Below are positions 51,673 to 61,195 of a stretch of DNA of 64,000 nt, piece after piece. Position numbers and translations under genes: made by a program. Origin of the DNA: Endocalyx cinctus (lineage: Eukaryota; Ascomycota; Sordariomycetes; Amphisphaeriales; Apiosporaceae). The notes beneath the pieces were generated by a model. The model did not search any database. It was not told where the DNA came from and worked only from the letters and a program-made list of their open reading frames with translations. The stretch's first letter is position 1. Every line of letters begins with the position of its first letter. The stretch covers positions 3,734,171 through 3,798,170 of the forward strand of contig BCKC01000002.1 of the NCBI GenBank assembly GCA_001600455.1, in the 5' to 3' direction.

Positions 51673-52580
51673 TGTCGAGAGAGCTGACGCTTAAGACAAG
51701 TATGATACTGTGAGAAGCACTCTTCACAGCGTCAAATCCTCAGCCGATGATAAATAATCGATTAAATTTAGAAGTTTGACGTAAGATAATGGTATGACCC
51801 GACGGGATGTTATATGATATAGGATATTCAATAATCACCTAAATGAACCATCTATGTATTGTCTAGATGCTAAGATTTTGTTATTCTGGGAGATTTCTGA
51901 CGTAAATCCCCCGTATTAACGGAACATGAATTATTGAAGAAGTAGGAAAGTAAGAAGGCTGTAGTAAGAAATCTCAGAGGTGACTATAGTGTTAGAGCGT
52001 TCTTGACTTGTTCCCTGAGATAACCTTTAGTGATGGAGCGAGATAAAAGACTGATATTTAAACCATTGACAAATGAATTCCTATGAATCGTAAGAAATTC
52101 CTTAGGGGAGCGGCTTAGAAGTATAAAGACCTGGAGAACTGCTGCATTTGTAGAGGGGAACGGAAACTTAGGATACGTAGTAGATTGTGCCACCATCACT
52201 ACAGCGTGGAATTAGATATAATGAACTCTGTTTAGCGTAACTAAGTAGTCTTTTCTTGCGGATATTTACGTTAAATATCAAATAAGATACTCCGAATTGT
52301 ACGTATTTACTAGTAATTATTATATTGTAAGGGATAGTACGAGAGGGGTAGTAGCTTCGTCACCAGTAATGGCATATAAGGGTATGATCTCATGTAACTA
52401 GTTGAAGTTGATCCTTTACTTGGTACGCATCAACCTTGTAGTCATTCGTACAGCTACACCTAGCAAAATATCGTCAGTTTCGTGGGCATATCTCATGTTA
52501 TTCATATGTGACGCAGGTCAATCTCTTACATATACTGAGTTCTAAAACGCACAAGTCCTACAATTTACACTAGCCAATCA
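51673..52580. other. Intergenic with a short protein-like ORF
   Basis: Spacer between the GTPase start and the acetyltransferase stop. A 70-codon minus-strand frame (ATG 52196 to stop at 51984) reads like protein, with segments VLQVFILLSRSPKEFL and RSITKGYLREQVKNAL, but is short and has no partner exon; it is most likely a relic of a larger gene. Otherwise AT-rich. Confidence 0.45.
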
Positions 52581-54182
52581 TCAGGACCTAGATCCAGCGC
52601 CTAGTTGAAGTAACCATCTCTCCAAGTCATCCATGACACCCTCTCCCATGGTTACATCAAAAATGCAATCTTGCCAGCTTCCTCCAACCGAGAGGCAGTT
52701 TCCATTCACACTGAAGGGTGAGATCATGATTGCAGATGCAGTTGTTTCCGCGCTCAATGCAAATTGAGCCCTGCGAAGAGGCCAAATTTCGTCTACGGGT
52801 GCATTGCCAGTTTCGGGAATACTATCAAGCACACCGAGACCAGTGATCATCCAAGACGCTGGCCGCGGCCGTTTCGCAGCCAGCTTTCTTTGTGATAGCC
52901 AATCCGGAACAAACTTGAAAGTTCCGACAATATCATTCTTAACCCCAGTTTCCAGCTTCTGTATGATTTCTTCTCGCACTTTAGCTGAGGAAGACCATAC
53001 AAGGCTCTCAATCTCTGCCGAGAGGCCCTGGCCCACATATTCCGAGGTAAGCAAAGCGCGAAATTGAGAGACTAGCGAGGGATCAAATTCATGGTTGAAT
53101 TGCGTCACGTAATTGCCCACGGCTTCTTCCGGCTCAAACCATGGATAATCGGGGGGGTTATAAGGGAGAAACCGTCGCAAATCTATTGTCGTGACACCCC
53201 GAAAACCGGCGGCAGCCTGCTCTTCTAAGCGTGACGCGAGAGAGACCAGCATAAGTCCATGAAAAAGTCCAGTTAGGGTAGTATGGTGCGCTCGACATAA
53301 GTCAAGTAAATTGACAAGGGTGTTGTTATCAATAGTAAACACACGGAATTGGGTCTTGTAAGGTGATACACGAATCGGTGCCCAATCGGCCTGATACGGC
53401 CCTTTACAGAGCATTCGTGGCTTGTTCTCTTCCCAAATAGTTTTCAGAGTCCATTTGACCTCTAGGGGAAGCGGAATCAGCTGATCAATTGGTGGCGGAA
53501 ACTTCAGCTTTGATGCCAGAGGTTGGATAATGGTGCGTGACGCGTGCGCGGCGTCTACGACTCTTTTAGAATTGAGGCTCTGGGAAATATGCCTCTGAAA
53601 AATCTTTCCGCCGATACCGTCACTATGTGGGTGGTTCCATGTGAAGAGTATTTCGAGGATATTTGTACCGGTTTGCTGTAGAATGACAACTCTCCAACCT
53701 GGCCTTGTTTCAAGGTCGTCAAACGGGGCATCAAGCTGAACTTCAGTCGTTTCTCGCGAAGCGTCTTCGAAATTTGCCGAGCTATCTATGAATTTCCATT
53801 CGATATGGTCTCGCACATCAATCTTCTTCAGTGGAACCCATTTGGCCTTGGACGAAGTAGCATTCAAAATGCCAAGTTGTAAGGAGCCATGTTTGGCGAC
53901 AACATCTGTGATCGCTGCTTCTACGATCTGGATCAGTTCCGGACGAGAATCCAAGCTAACAAGTCTAGATGGAATCTCGTAGCGGCATGCTACCGAGGTG
54001 CCGCGGTATTGATCTAAAATGTACATTGCCAGCTGATATCCTTCACTGGATATGGCGTTAGCTGATAAGCCATGAGTCATCAACAGAAGCAGAAAGATAG
54101 TGACTGACTTGCCGTCTATTCTGCGGAGGGGCTTGGGGAACGCATCCTCCTCTGACATCGCTTTGGATTGCATATCAGCCAT
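52581..54182 (-). CDS. Alcohol acetyltransferase-like enzyme (AATase/BAHD-type fold)
   Basis: The frame is open for 533 codons from ATG 54182. The active-site motif HPHSDG (His184, Asp188, Gly189) matches HxxxDG of CoA-dependent acyltransferases, and the family layout (FTIDNNTLVNLLDLCRAHHTTLTGLFHG; DLRRFLP) fits fungal alcohol O-acetyltransferases. A 17-residue hydrophobic piece at residues 24-40 interrupts the family N-terminus. It coincides with a 51-bp GC-AG intron candidate (54112-54062: donor GCAAGT, branch-like GATGACTCAT, acceptor ATCAG). Removing it keeps the frame and gives 516 residues with a normal LRRI...NAISSEGYQLAMYILDQY start. The enzyme would acylate a hydroxyl or amine of the cluster's product or a cell alcohol. 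It lies at the left border of the PKS/oxoamine synthase cluster and shares a promoter motif with it. Confidence 0.85.
   Translation of the reverse strand: MADMQSKAMSEEDAFPKPLRRIDGKSVTIFLLLLMTHGLSANAISSEGYQLAMYILDQYRGTSVACRYEIPSRLVSLDSRPELIQIVEAAITDVVAKHGSLQLGILNATSSKAKWVPLKKIDVRDHIEWKFIDSSANFEDASRETTEVQLDAPFDDLETRPGWRVVILQQTGTNILEILFTWNHPHSDGIGGKIFQRHISQSLNSKRVVDAAHASRTIIQPLASKLKFPPPIDQLIPLPLEVKWTLKTIWEENKPRMLCKGPYQADWAPIRVSPYKTQFRVFTIDNNTLVNLLDLCRAHHTTLTGLFHGLMLVSLASRLEEQAAAGFRGVTTIDLRRFLPYNPPDYPWFEPEEAVGNYVTQFNHEFDPSLVSQFRALLTSEYVGQGLSAEIESLVWSSSAKVREEIIQKLETGVKNDIVGTFKFVPDWLSQRKLAAKRPRPASWMITGLGVLDSIPETGNAPVDEIWPLRRAQFALSAETTASAIMISPFSVNGNCLSVGGSWQDCIFDVTMGEGVMDDLERWLLQLGAGSRS
54062..54112 (-). 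other. Candidate GC-AG intron, 51 bp, in frame
   Basis: A G|GCAAGT donor and an ATCAG acceptor with a branch-like sequence 15-20 bp before it. Because the length is divisible by three, the reading frame stays open if it is not removed, so gene finders would keep it. The encoded piece (IFLLLLMTHGL) has no counterpart in the family's N-terminus. Confidence 0.6.
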
Positions 54183-54400
54183 ACTAGTAGGGCAGATCTT
54201 GTAAGCGATACGAGCGTTGGTAGATAAATTGGTGGAATAAGATAATAGAGAGAGGATGAGAGGTGTTTATTACCTAGTTTTTAAATGGCGTCATCGGTCC
54301 GGTATTTAATCATTCAATTACACAGTCTGAAAGTGGGTTATTAATAGAGAATTTGGATATTAAGTATCCTTTGTACTAATTACATGGAACGGACCGTGAT

Positions 54401-54437
54401 GCATTCTGGGGGCGGTTATGGAGCAACCCCTGGGCGC
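54401..54437. promoter_or_regulatory. Cluster motif copy A, weak
   Basis: GGGGGCGGTTATG and flanks resemble GGGGGCTGTTATG of copy C (57280), about 220 bp upstream of the acetyltransferase start. The match falls off after the GTTATG core, so this is the weakest copy. Confidence 0.3.
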
Positions 54438-54997
54438 GTGTGTTAATAAAGGGGTGATTGTAGCGTTAGAAAAGTGGGGGGGTGTTACTGCACTGTGTAG
54501 ACCAATCCTATACTAGCATTCTTTTTCTTTGTTCCGGTCTTCTCCCCAAAATCCTGCGTCCAACTACATTCTGTCCACTCGCCACTTCACACCCTTCCAA
54601 TCATCTAGCAGTTATCTAGAGAAATACGTTATATCACTAGAGGAGGGTAGCAGAGGATATGAGAGGATGTGTGCGCGTCTATTGCCTGCACAAAGGCGAC
54701 AAACGCATAATTAATGGTGGGAAATCTAGTAGGGCTGGAAAGGCTGGATTGCTAGGCAATATCTTGGTCTACATATATACATGTGGTAATTATGTATCCA
54801 GTATCTAGAATTTCATGGTACGTACATAATATCAACAACCAACCACTGATCATAGTTTCATCAGCCAGTTCTATCTCGATGTCAATGAGACGTCGCAGAT
54901 CCTTTACAACGCCACGTCCCGCCTCCCTCTCCTTCTTCCCCCAAAGGAAAAAAAAAATGGGCATGTGTTTTCATGTCGGCCGAAAATCCTGTAAGGC

Positions 54998-55022
54998 TGT
55001 GACCAAAACGGTCTGCGCATGC
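54998..55022 (-). promoter_or_regulatory. Cluster motif copy, inverted
   Basis: Read on the minus strand, CATGCGCAGACCGTTTTGGT and the bases after it match 57288-57308 on the plus strand at about 20 of 23 positions. It lies in the divergent promoter of the acetyltransferase and Pth11-like genes. Confidence 0.45.
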
Positions 55023-55110
55023 GAACCGTCTGCCAAGGTGGTGCCAAAATAAAATACGAACGTCCAGTATGATAGGTTATAACTGCTTATACAGTCTTCA
55101 CATTACTTCG

Positions 55111-55162
55111 TACTGTTGGTGCACCTGTTTTACGCGGAGTATGCCGGTCCCAACCTGCTTAT
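55111..55162 (+). promoter_or_regulatory. Cluster motif copy B
   Basis: TGTTGGTGCACCTGTTTTACG and the next 30 bases align with 59901-59952 at about three quarters of positions, ending in the shared words CGGTC and AACCTGC. It starts about 305 bp upstream of the Pth11-like start codon. Confidence 0.5.
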
Positions 55163-55417
55163 CATGGATTGGCAAAAGCCCGCTGATTTGAAATGTATAT
55201 CTCAGCCCAAAAATCACAAGCTATGGTTCGCAATAGTTTCTTCGTCCTTATGTCACTTCACTCTCCAATTTATCCATCCCAATTATGAGCTTTTGATTAA
55301 CTCGGAATTATTTGGATCTTTATATTTATGTATTATTGGGGAAAATATCAACATACCTACTTCACTGAGATAGGATTAACTGAAGTACTTTCTCCTTGAT
55401 TTTCTTCGGTGTCAATA

Positions 55418-56781
55418 ATGTCAGATGGTCAAGGGCCGAGTGTGGCAGAGCTTCTCGAGGGCGCTGCCTTAGATCCTCCACCTGGCCTTACCTCCGACTT
55501 CGATGATCCTGGTGGTAGCCATACACTCGGATATGCTACTATCATCACAGGGGCCGTTCTGTCAACCATCGCGGTTCTATTGCGTCTAGGATCCAGATAT
55601 GCCCTGAAAAGATTCTATTATGAAGACGCATTCTTGATCATAGCTTTGGTGAGTCGCTATATCCCTCACCAGGATTAATGGTCTTTGCCGGAGAATTGAC
55701 GATAAATATCCCAGGGTCTTTTTGGGGCCTACATTTCAACGATCTACGATACGTCGATATTCCCAGGTGTCCAAGTGCACCAGTGGAATGTTCGGTTGAA
55801 GACTCTTGAGCATTGGCTATATGTAAGTACGAAGCCTATCTTCAATGATGATTCCACCTAATTTATTATGCTTCCTAATTAGCTCACCCATCTCGCTTCG
55901 ATATACTATGGCCTATCCATTCTATTTCTCAAACTCGCAATTCTCGTTGATTGGCTCCGTATATTCGTGCCTACAGGCCAACGCAACGCCGTCTTTTGGT
56001 CGATCCACGTCCTTATCTGGAGCAATACTATATACTATGTCTCGGGAACCTTTTTGGAAATATTCCGATGTACTCCACAGCGGAAAATATGGGATCCCTT
56101 ATTCGTAGGGGGTACTTGTCCCATCGACATCGACGCTAATAACTTTGTATCAGCGATTCTCAATCTCGTCTCAGATCTCGCCATTATCGCCGTACCACAG
56201 CTCGTGGTTTGGAAACTGAATATGACAAGGGGGAAAAAGGTCGGAATATCGGTCCTTTTCGCGATTGGAATATTGTTAGTTTACTGTGTCCGCATCCATT
56301 TCCGTGTACAGATGCTAACACTCCTCGTACAATTAGTGCAATTGCCGCAGGTATAGCGCGCTTAATAGACCTGCTCAAGATCTTGGAATCATCAGACGCG
56401 TTTTACTATATTACAGAAGTCGGTCTTTGGGGAATTGGAGAAATGACAGCTGGTTTCCTCATTATAGGAATCCCATCTACTCCTCGAGCCGTCAAAAGTC
56501 TTCCATTTTCCGAGTCCGTCGTATCACTAATACATTCGTGGAAACGTAGCAGCGCACCACAAACCAACGACAAGCCTACCCGCTCATTGATATGGCGTAG
56601 ACCCATATCGAGGAAACGCCGGGGCTTGTGGGAGATTAGTGAGCTTGAGACCTACAATCTTGTCACGGTGGACACTGCAGCTGCACCGGAAAACCAACCG
56701 CCGAATGCTATTACGAGGGAGTTGCGAGTAGATGTGACAGATCAGCCAAAGTTTCGAAAGCAGCCTCTACACACTGTTTGA
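55418..56781 (+). CDS. Pth11-like integral membrane protein, rhodopsin-type domain
   Basis: Four exons: 55418-55648, 55715-55822, 55883-56274 and 56337-56781; phases agree, 391 residues. Seven hydrophobic helices with the loop words usual for the fungal rhodopsin/Pth11-like superfamily: LGYATIITGAVLSTIAVLLRL (helix 1), RFYYEDAFLIIAL, GLSILFLKLAILVDWLRIFVP, FRCTPQRKIWDP followed by GGTCPIDI (extracellular Cys pair), LNLVSDLAIIAVPQLVVWKL, the GKKVGISVLFAIGIFA helix, and a last helix near YYITEVGLWGIGEM. The cytosolic tail is basic, then acidic. Intron 3 ends at the CAATTAG acceptor just after a CTAAC branch point; using the nearer CAG would break the frame. Such proteins are common in and beside secondary-metabolite clusters, where their role (receptor or enzyme-like) is unresolved. 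Confidence 0.85.
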
Positions 56782-57538
56782 CCAGCGTGGACTAAAATAA
56801 TATGTAAAGAAATGTGCCTGGCACAGGTTGGCCACAGGGAGCCTTGTAGCTAATCATCAACATTCACGAGGAACATTACTGTATTACTCACACTTTCTCT
56901 AGCCCGGTCATCATATATAATTATATTTAAACACGTATTGACTTAAGGAGACACATCGCCAGATAAAACCTGGATCAACTCAATGTTAACTGCTAGAAAT
57001 GTCACGAGATGGATTTTGTTTCGAGTTTCCTCACTATTTTCAAAATGGGCGAGGCAATGTTAATCTTTCAAACTACCTCTGGCTGATGACTTAACAATCA
57101 AATTCGTCCTATGATAGCGAACTCCCTCGAGGGTGATCTAAACTATGATAGACAACCTGCCTGCTTGCTAATAATTAATTCCTACCCCTAATAGGAAGGT
57201 AAATACATATCAAGGGGGCAAAGAAAAGACTGGCCCAGCCACCATGAAGGCTACGACTAAAATGATTTGCACATTGGGGGCTGTTATGCGCAAGCCGTTT
57301 TGGTCACATCCCATCCCGCTAATTACACCCTACCACTAAGCCGGCCTTTGGCAGTATTTTGGCAACACTTCGGATTCGCATAATTTTTCGTTAAGCTAAT
57401 AACGGCTAATTGAATCTAGAATCAGCGTGAATGATATTGAGTATTTGAGACCTTCGTATGTTCCGTGCTCCATCTCCCTGCGTCGCAATAGTTACAATCA
57501 AAGAATTTTTTTATAGCCAACCATAATTACTGCACTGC
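56782..57538. other. Intergenic promoter region of the oxoamine synthase
   Basis: AT-rich, no gene. Contains motif copy C about 260 bp before the next start codon. Confidence 0.6.
57268..57316 (+). promoter_or_regulatory. Cluster motif copy C
   Basis: GGGGGCTGTTATGCGCAAG followed by CCGTTTTGGTCACA. The CTGTTATGCG core is identical to copy D (59911-59920) and the GGTCA box is at the same spacing. About 265 bp upstream of the oxoamine synthase ATG. Confidence 0.5.
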
Positions 57539-59167
57539 ATGATGGATAGCCCTCCCAACCATGACTCGCTGCTCTCCCCCACGGGTACCATCGTCACACG
57601 GATTCAGGGAAACCGTGTGCGCCCAAAGTCGGCCGCTCATCTTCCTACTTTCTACCGGAACTTAGAAGACGCCTTGGACACTCGTCGCGCAGCTCACAAC
57701 TTCTACTCTATCGTGCAGAACAATTGGCAGAATAGTGATGCGGTAGACTTTTGTTCGGGAGATATCCTTTCCATAGGAAACAGCCCGGATCGACGCGTCG
57801 AATTCCTCAGGGAATTCGAAATATATCCTGGTTTCAGTACAGGGTCTAGTGGCGTGCGTCTCATGGATGGAAATCATGAATACCTCGAAAAGACCGAGCG
57901 TGAAATCGCTGCATTCCACGGCGCCGAAGCAGGATTAATCGTAGGTTCGGCCTTCGAAGCTAACGTCGCGGTATGGAGCTCGATTCCCCGCCCCGGAGAC
58001 GTAATTCTTTACGATTCTCTGGTGCACGCTAGCACCCACGAAGGGATGAAGCAAAGCGTCGCAATTCATCAGGTCGAGTTTCCCCACAGTGATATCGAGC
58101 GCTTCCGATCTATCCTCCAGGAAATCCTGGATTCACAATCGCTCGTCCGTCAAGGTAAACGGTCCGTTATTATCGCGGTAGAATCCATATACAGTATGGA
58201 CGGTGACGTATGTCCTCTACAGGAGCTCTTCGAAGTTACAAAAGAAGTGGTTCCTGACGGAGGAAACGTTCAATTCGTGGTTGATGAGTCCCACAGCGTC
58301 GGAGTAATCGGGCCCAACGGTACAGGACTTGTGTGCGACCTTGGGCTCCAAAACGATATCGCTATAGTAGTTCATTCGTTTGGCAAGGCGATCGGTGCGA
58401 CTGGAGGTAAGCTAGCCCTTCTTTCAACTGAATGACCCTTTAGTAAATGTAACTGGCGTTTGGCAAGACGATAGTTGCTGACGATTATAGCCATTATTCT
58501 TGGGAATCAAACAATCAAAAGTTCAATAGCCAATTTCTCACGATCTATTATGTATACGACTTCACCTTCGTTTCCATTCGTAGCGGCGATTAAGTCTGGA
58601 TACACGCTGCTTACAAGCGGCAGTACGAACGAGGTAATATAATCTACCAATCCCCGTTTCAATATTGTATGGAGTCAAGAAGAAAAGATAATAGAAGCTC
58701 ATCCTACATTTTAATCGTAGGCACAAAATCGAATTCAATTACTCGCGAGAGTATTTTTCGAAACCTTAGAATGTCACCCACTCTGGCCTGTTGCTCGAAA
58801 GAAAGAATTGCTTTCGGTTCCTCTAGCCAGCGACTGGGAGGATCGTCCATCCTTAACCCACATCATTACCGTATCAACGCGTCAGAAATATACCTACTGG
58901 CTCTTTTTTCATCTTTTGTCCATGTCCTTCTGCGTCTTCCCCGTTGAACATCCCCTAGTGCCGGTAGGCCATGGAAGGCTTCGAATTATCCTTCATGCTA
59001 ACAACACCGAGGAGAACGTCACGTCCCTCGTTAATTCTATCTTTATATGGGTCGATGAAATGCTAAAGTTGGAGGAAGGAAGGGGGACTAAGACGGTTTC
59101 CACTGCCGCGGGCCGGGTCTATTCATGGATGAAGGAAGAGGGGCTTGAAGGCTTTGGGATGATTTAG
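57539..59167 (+). CDS. Free-standing alpha-oxoamine synthase (PLP-dependent)
   Basis: Three exons, 57539-58406, 58491-58633 and 58721-59167, phases agree, 485 residues. Fold-type I aminotransferase family, alpha-oxoamine synthase branch (5-aminolevulinate, 8-amino-7-oxononanoate, serine palmitoyl- and polyketide-linked synthases): Gly-rich GFSTGSSGVRLMDGNHEYLEKTE near residue 100, a VDESHSVGVIGPNGTG cofactor strand and HSFGKAIGATG with Lys283 as the PLP lysine. The C-terminal domain includes HPLWPVARK and GHGRLRIILHANNTEE. The enzyme joins an acyl thioester to an amino acid with loss of CO2. Next to a highly reducing PKS this is the arrangement of sphinganine-analogue clusters, where it releases the chain. 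It is shorter than serine palmitoyltransferase subunits and has no N-terminal membrane helix. Exons 2 and 3 are easily missed, as the first exon frame reads on into a stop. Confidence 0.88.
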
Positions 59168-59339
59168 TCAACCTGCCTTTGCTTGCTGTATTTTATGTTT
59201 TTCTGCCCACATCTTATATAATATTGAAAAGCACCTCAGTGTAACGACTCAGGCACTAAGTCTCATCATCATGAAAGTCTACGAAGCCCAAAATCGTCCC
59301 TAACTTGGGAAACCTTTCTGGCATGTCTTCTCCAAATGC

Positions 59340-59437
59340 CTGTGTTTACGAAGGTCCACTTCTCGTATATAGAACCATCTTTGCCTGAGTTTACGAAGGG
59401 TCTTCTATACGCCTCTACGGAACCATCTTTAAAAACC
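59340..59437. repeat. Imperfect direct duplication, about 46-50 bp units
   Basis: Two copies start at 59340 and 59386. They share GTTTACGAAGG near the start and GAACCATCTTT at the end, with a diverged middle, just after the oxoamine synthase gene. Confidence 0.6.
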
Positions 59438-59770
59438 CTCTGTCGTTTTCTTATCTTATCTTTTCTGTGTAGCACAGTAAAAATTGTAAACTCAGGACGT
59501 TCTGTGGGCTGCAAGCTCACCTCCCGTTCTAGAATCCACAGACTTACTATGAGTTATTAGCGGCTAGTCTCGATGCACTCCATGTTGGTTTGAATCTGTC
59601 TGAGACAGTCAACGGTACAACTTCCCGAAAATACGAGCAGCGGTAACAGCCTGGCCATAATATATTGATTTGCATTCAGTCACTCAGTGACATGTGTTCC
59701 CAGACCGAGCTTCGAGTGAATACGTTGGCAGCGCACATTTCTTGGTTGTGGATGTGATTGATCTATTCAA

Positions 59771-59824
59771 GCATTTGAATGTGACGAAGCATTTGAATGT
59801 GACGAAGCATTTGAATGTGACGGT
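59771..59824 (+). repeat. 18-bp tandem repeat, three copies
   Basis: GCATTTGAATGTGACGAA repeats exactly twice, and a third time with the last two bases changed. Confidence 0.95.
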
Positions 59825-59899
59825 GTGAAAGCGGCGGTGAGCTTGGCAATAACTAACCTACCTATCTGGTTGTGATGAAAATACTCTGCGCATGTGAAA

Positions 59900-59952
59900 T
59901 TGTTGGTGCATCTGTTATGCGTGGACTCTTTCGGTCATAACCTGCGTATTTA
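59900..59952 (+). promoter_or_regulatory. Cluster motif copy D
   Basis: TTGTTGGTGCATCTGTTATGC onward, ending TCGGTCATAACCTGCG. Aligns with copy B over about 50 bp and with copy C over its CTGTTATGCG core. It lies about 1.3 kb upstream of the PKS start. Confidence 0.5.
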
Positions 59953-60258
59953 CCAACCACATTCCTAAACTGCATTCACACCATAACCCCCGATCCTAGG
60001 GAATAGTTAGCTCATTTCGCGAGTAAGAGAAGCCAATACTATGCAATCCTTCAAAATCCCGAGAAAAAATTGCACTTGTTGGCCCCCAGTATCATGATAA
60101 AATTCACAAAGGGGAGGTGACATTGATGATGTTAATTAAATCTAATTGAATCTAGATATGCAATTGATTGACATAGGTAGCCTATCAACCTCAATGATCT
60201 GTGTATCTTTTGTCAGACAAAGCATCTCGCTAAGATGAAAAGTGGAACGTAATATCTA

Positions 60259-60660
60259 CCTTCAAGAGCCTTACATTTTCAGGGTTACCCCTCCACCCTC
60301 TTTAGATCACCGGTACGGAGTAGTACGTGCCGGTCTGCCGGTGAGTTTCGCAAAATCCTCGTCTTGGCGGGGCCCATAATCCTAAACGCTAAACCTACTT
60401 GAGCTCGTATTATTGATTTTTCGGCAGAGCCTCATTGAGGAATATCAAAAAGTTCTTATCGATATAAAAACCATTAAGAAGAAAGGGGGGTGAGGAATAA
60501 TATAATTAAGAATGCTAATTGCATAATTACGTATTATTTTTTAATCAGACGTTAGCTGACGCGGATTAGCTATTATTTAATAGGTATAGTTTTTATCCTT
60601 TATAGGCACCCGTAATCCAAAGAGGGGTAACCAACCCTTAAAATGTAAGGCTCTTGAAGG
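60259..60660. mobile_element. MITE-like element with 28-bp terminal inverted repeats
   Basis: The left end 60259-60286 begins CCTTCAAGAGCCTTACATTTT. The right end 60633-60660 is its inverted complement with one mismatch in 28. The arms continue beyond this, the right one with a 4-bp insertion (left ACCCCTC, right inner GGTTACCCCTC). Total length is 402 bp, with AT-rich filling and no coding frame. No clear target-site duplication is visible (left flank ends TCTA, right flank begins ACCG). Sits about 540 bp upstream of the PKS start codon. Confidence 0.7.
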
Positions 60661-61195
60661 ACCGGATCGTCGTATATCATAATTAAATGCACCACCAACT
60701 ATCAAAGGATTCATTCGCTACCACGTCATATATCTTCATATCATCTGATGTCCACATATGCATGTCTGATAAGATGTGCTGGTGTGAATTATAGGTGTGA
60801 AGATAGTGAATTGCTAAGCGCCCTACAGTTCTCTATACTGTGGATTTGAAGACATGGGAACCCTGAGTATTTCACCTTTGACTTACATCATCTGTAGACA
60901 GAACTGTACTTACTCCCAAAAAGATACGTTTTTCTATGGACAGGTTGAACCGTATGGTAGCGAGTAGTTTATAAGTGATATACAAATTCCACAGTTCACT
61001 CTTGGTATGATTTAAGTTCATCATACTCCTCGTAAATAGTGCTGTGTATGACATTGTAGAATAACCATATCCATCAATCAATATACGGATACTGAATTGT
61101 AGCTTTTTGAATACCTTAGCCTGAACCCTTATTGGTAGTTCAGCCGCCTTCGTTCCTCATTGAGTCCCCTGATATTGCTTGACATTTTTAACCAC

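Larger units (their letters stand above)
54183..55417. other. Divergent promoter region of two cluster genes
   Basis: Between the divergently transcribed acetyltransferase and Pth11-like genes. No gene is seen; open frames here are short and two lack an ATG. It contains copies of the cluster motif (see entries at 54401, 54998 and 55111). Confidence 0.6.
59168..61195. other. Intergenic with MITE-like element and tandem repeats
   Basis: About 2 kb between the oxoamine synthase stop and the PKS start with no supported gene. Holds an imperfect duplication (59340-59437), the 18-bp tandem repeat, motif copy D and the inverted-repeat element, each listed separately. A minus-strand frame at 59269-59520 contains two similar short segments (KDGSVEAYRRPFVNSG and KDGSIYEKWTFVNTG), which is the duplication read as protein. 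Confidence 0.6.

Noticed and set aside
59168..61195. CRISPR-like array from the tandem repeat
   Set aside because: Only three direct 18-bp units without spacers, in a eukaryotic genome.
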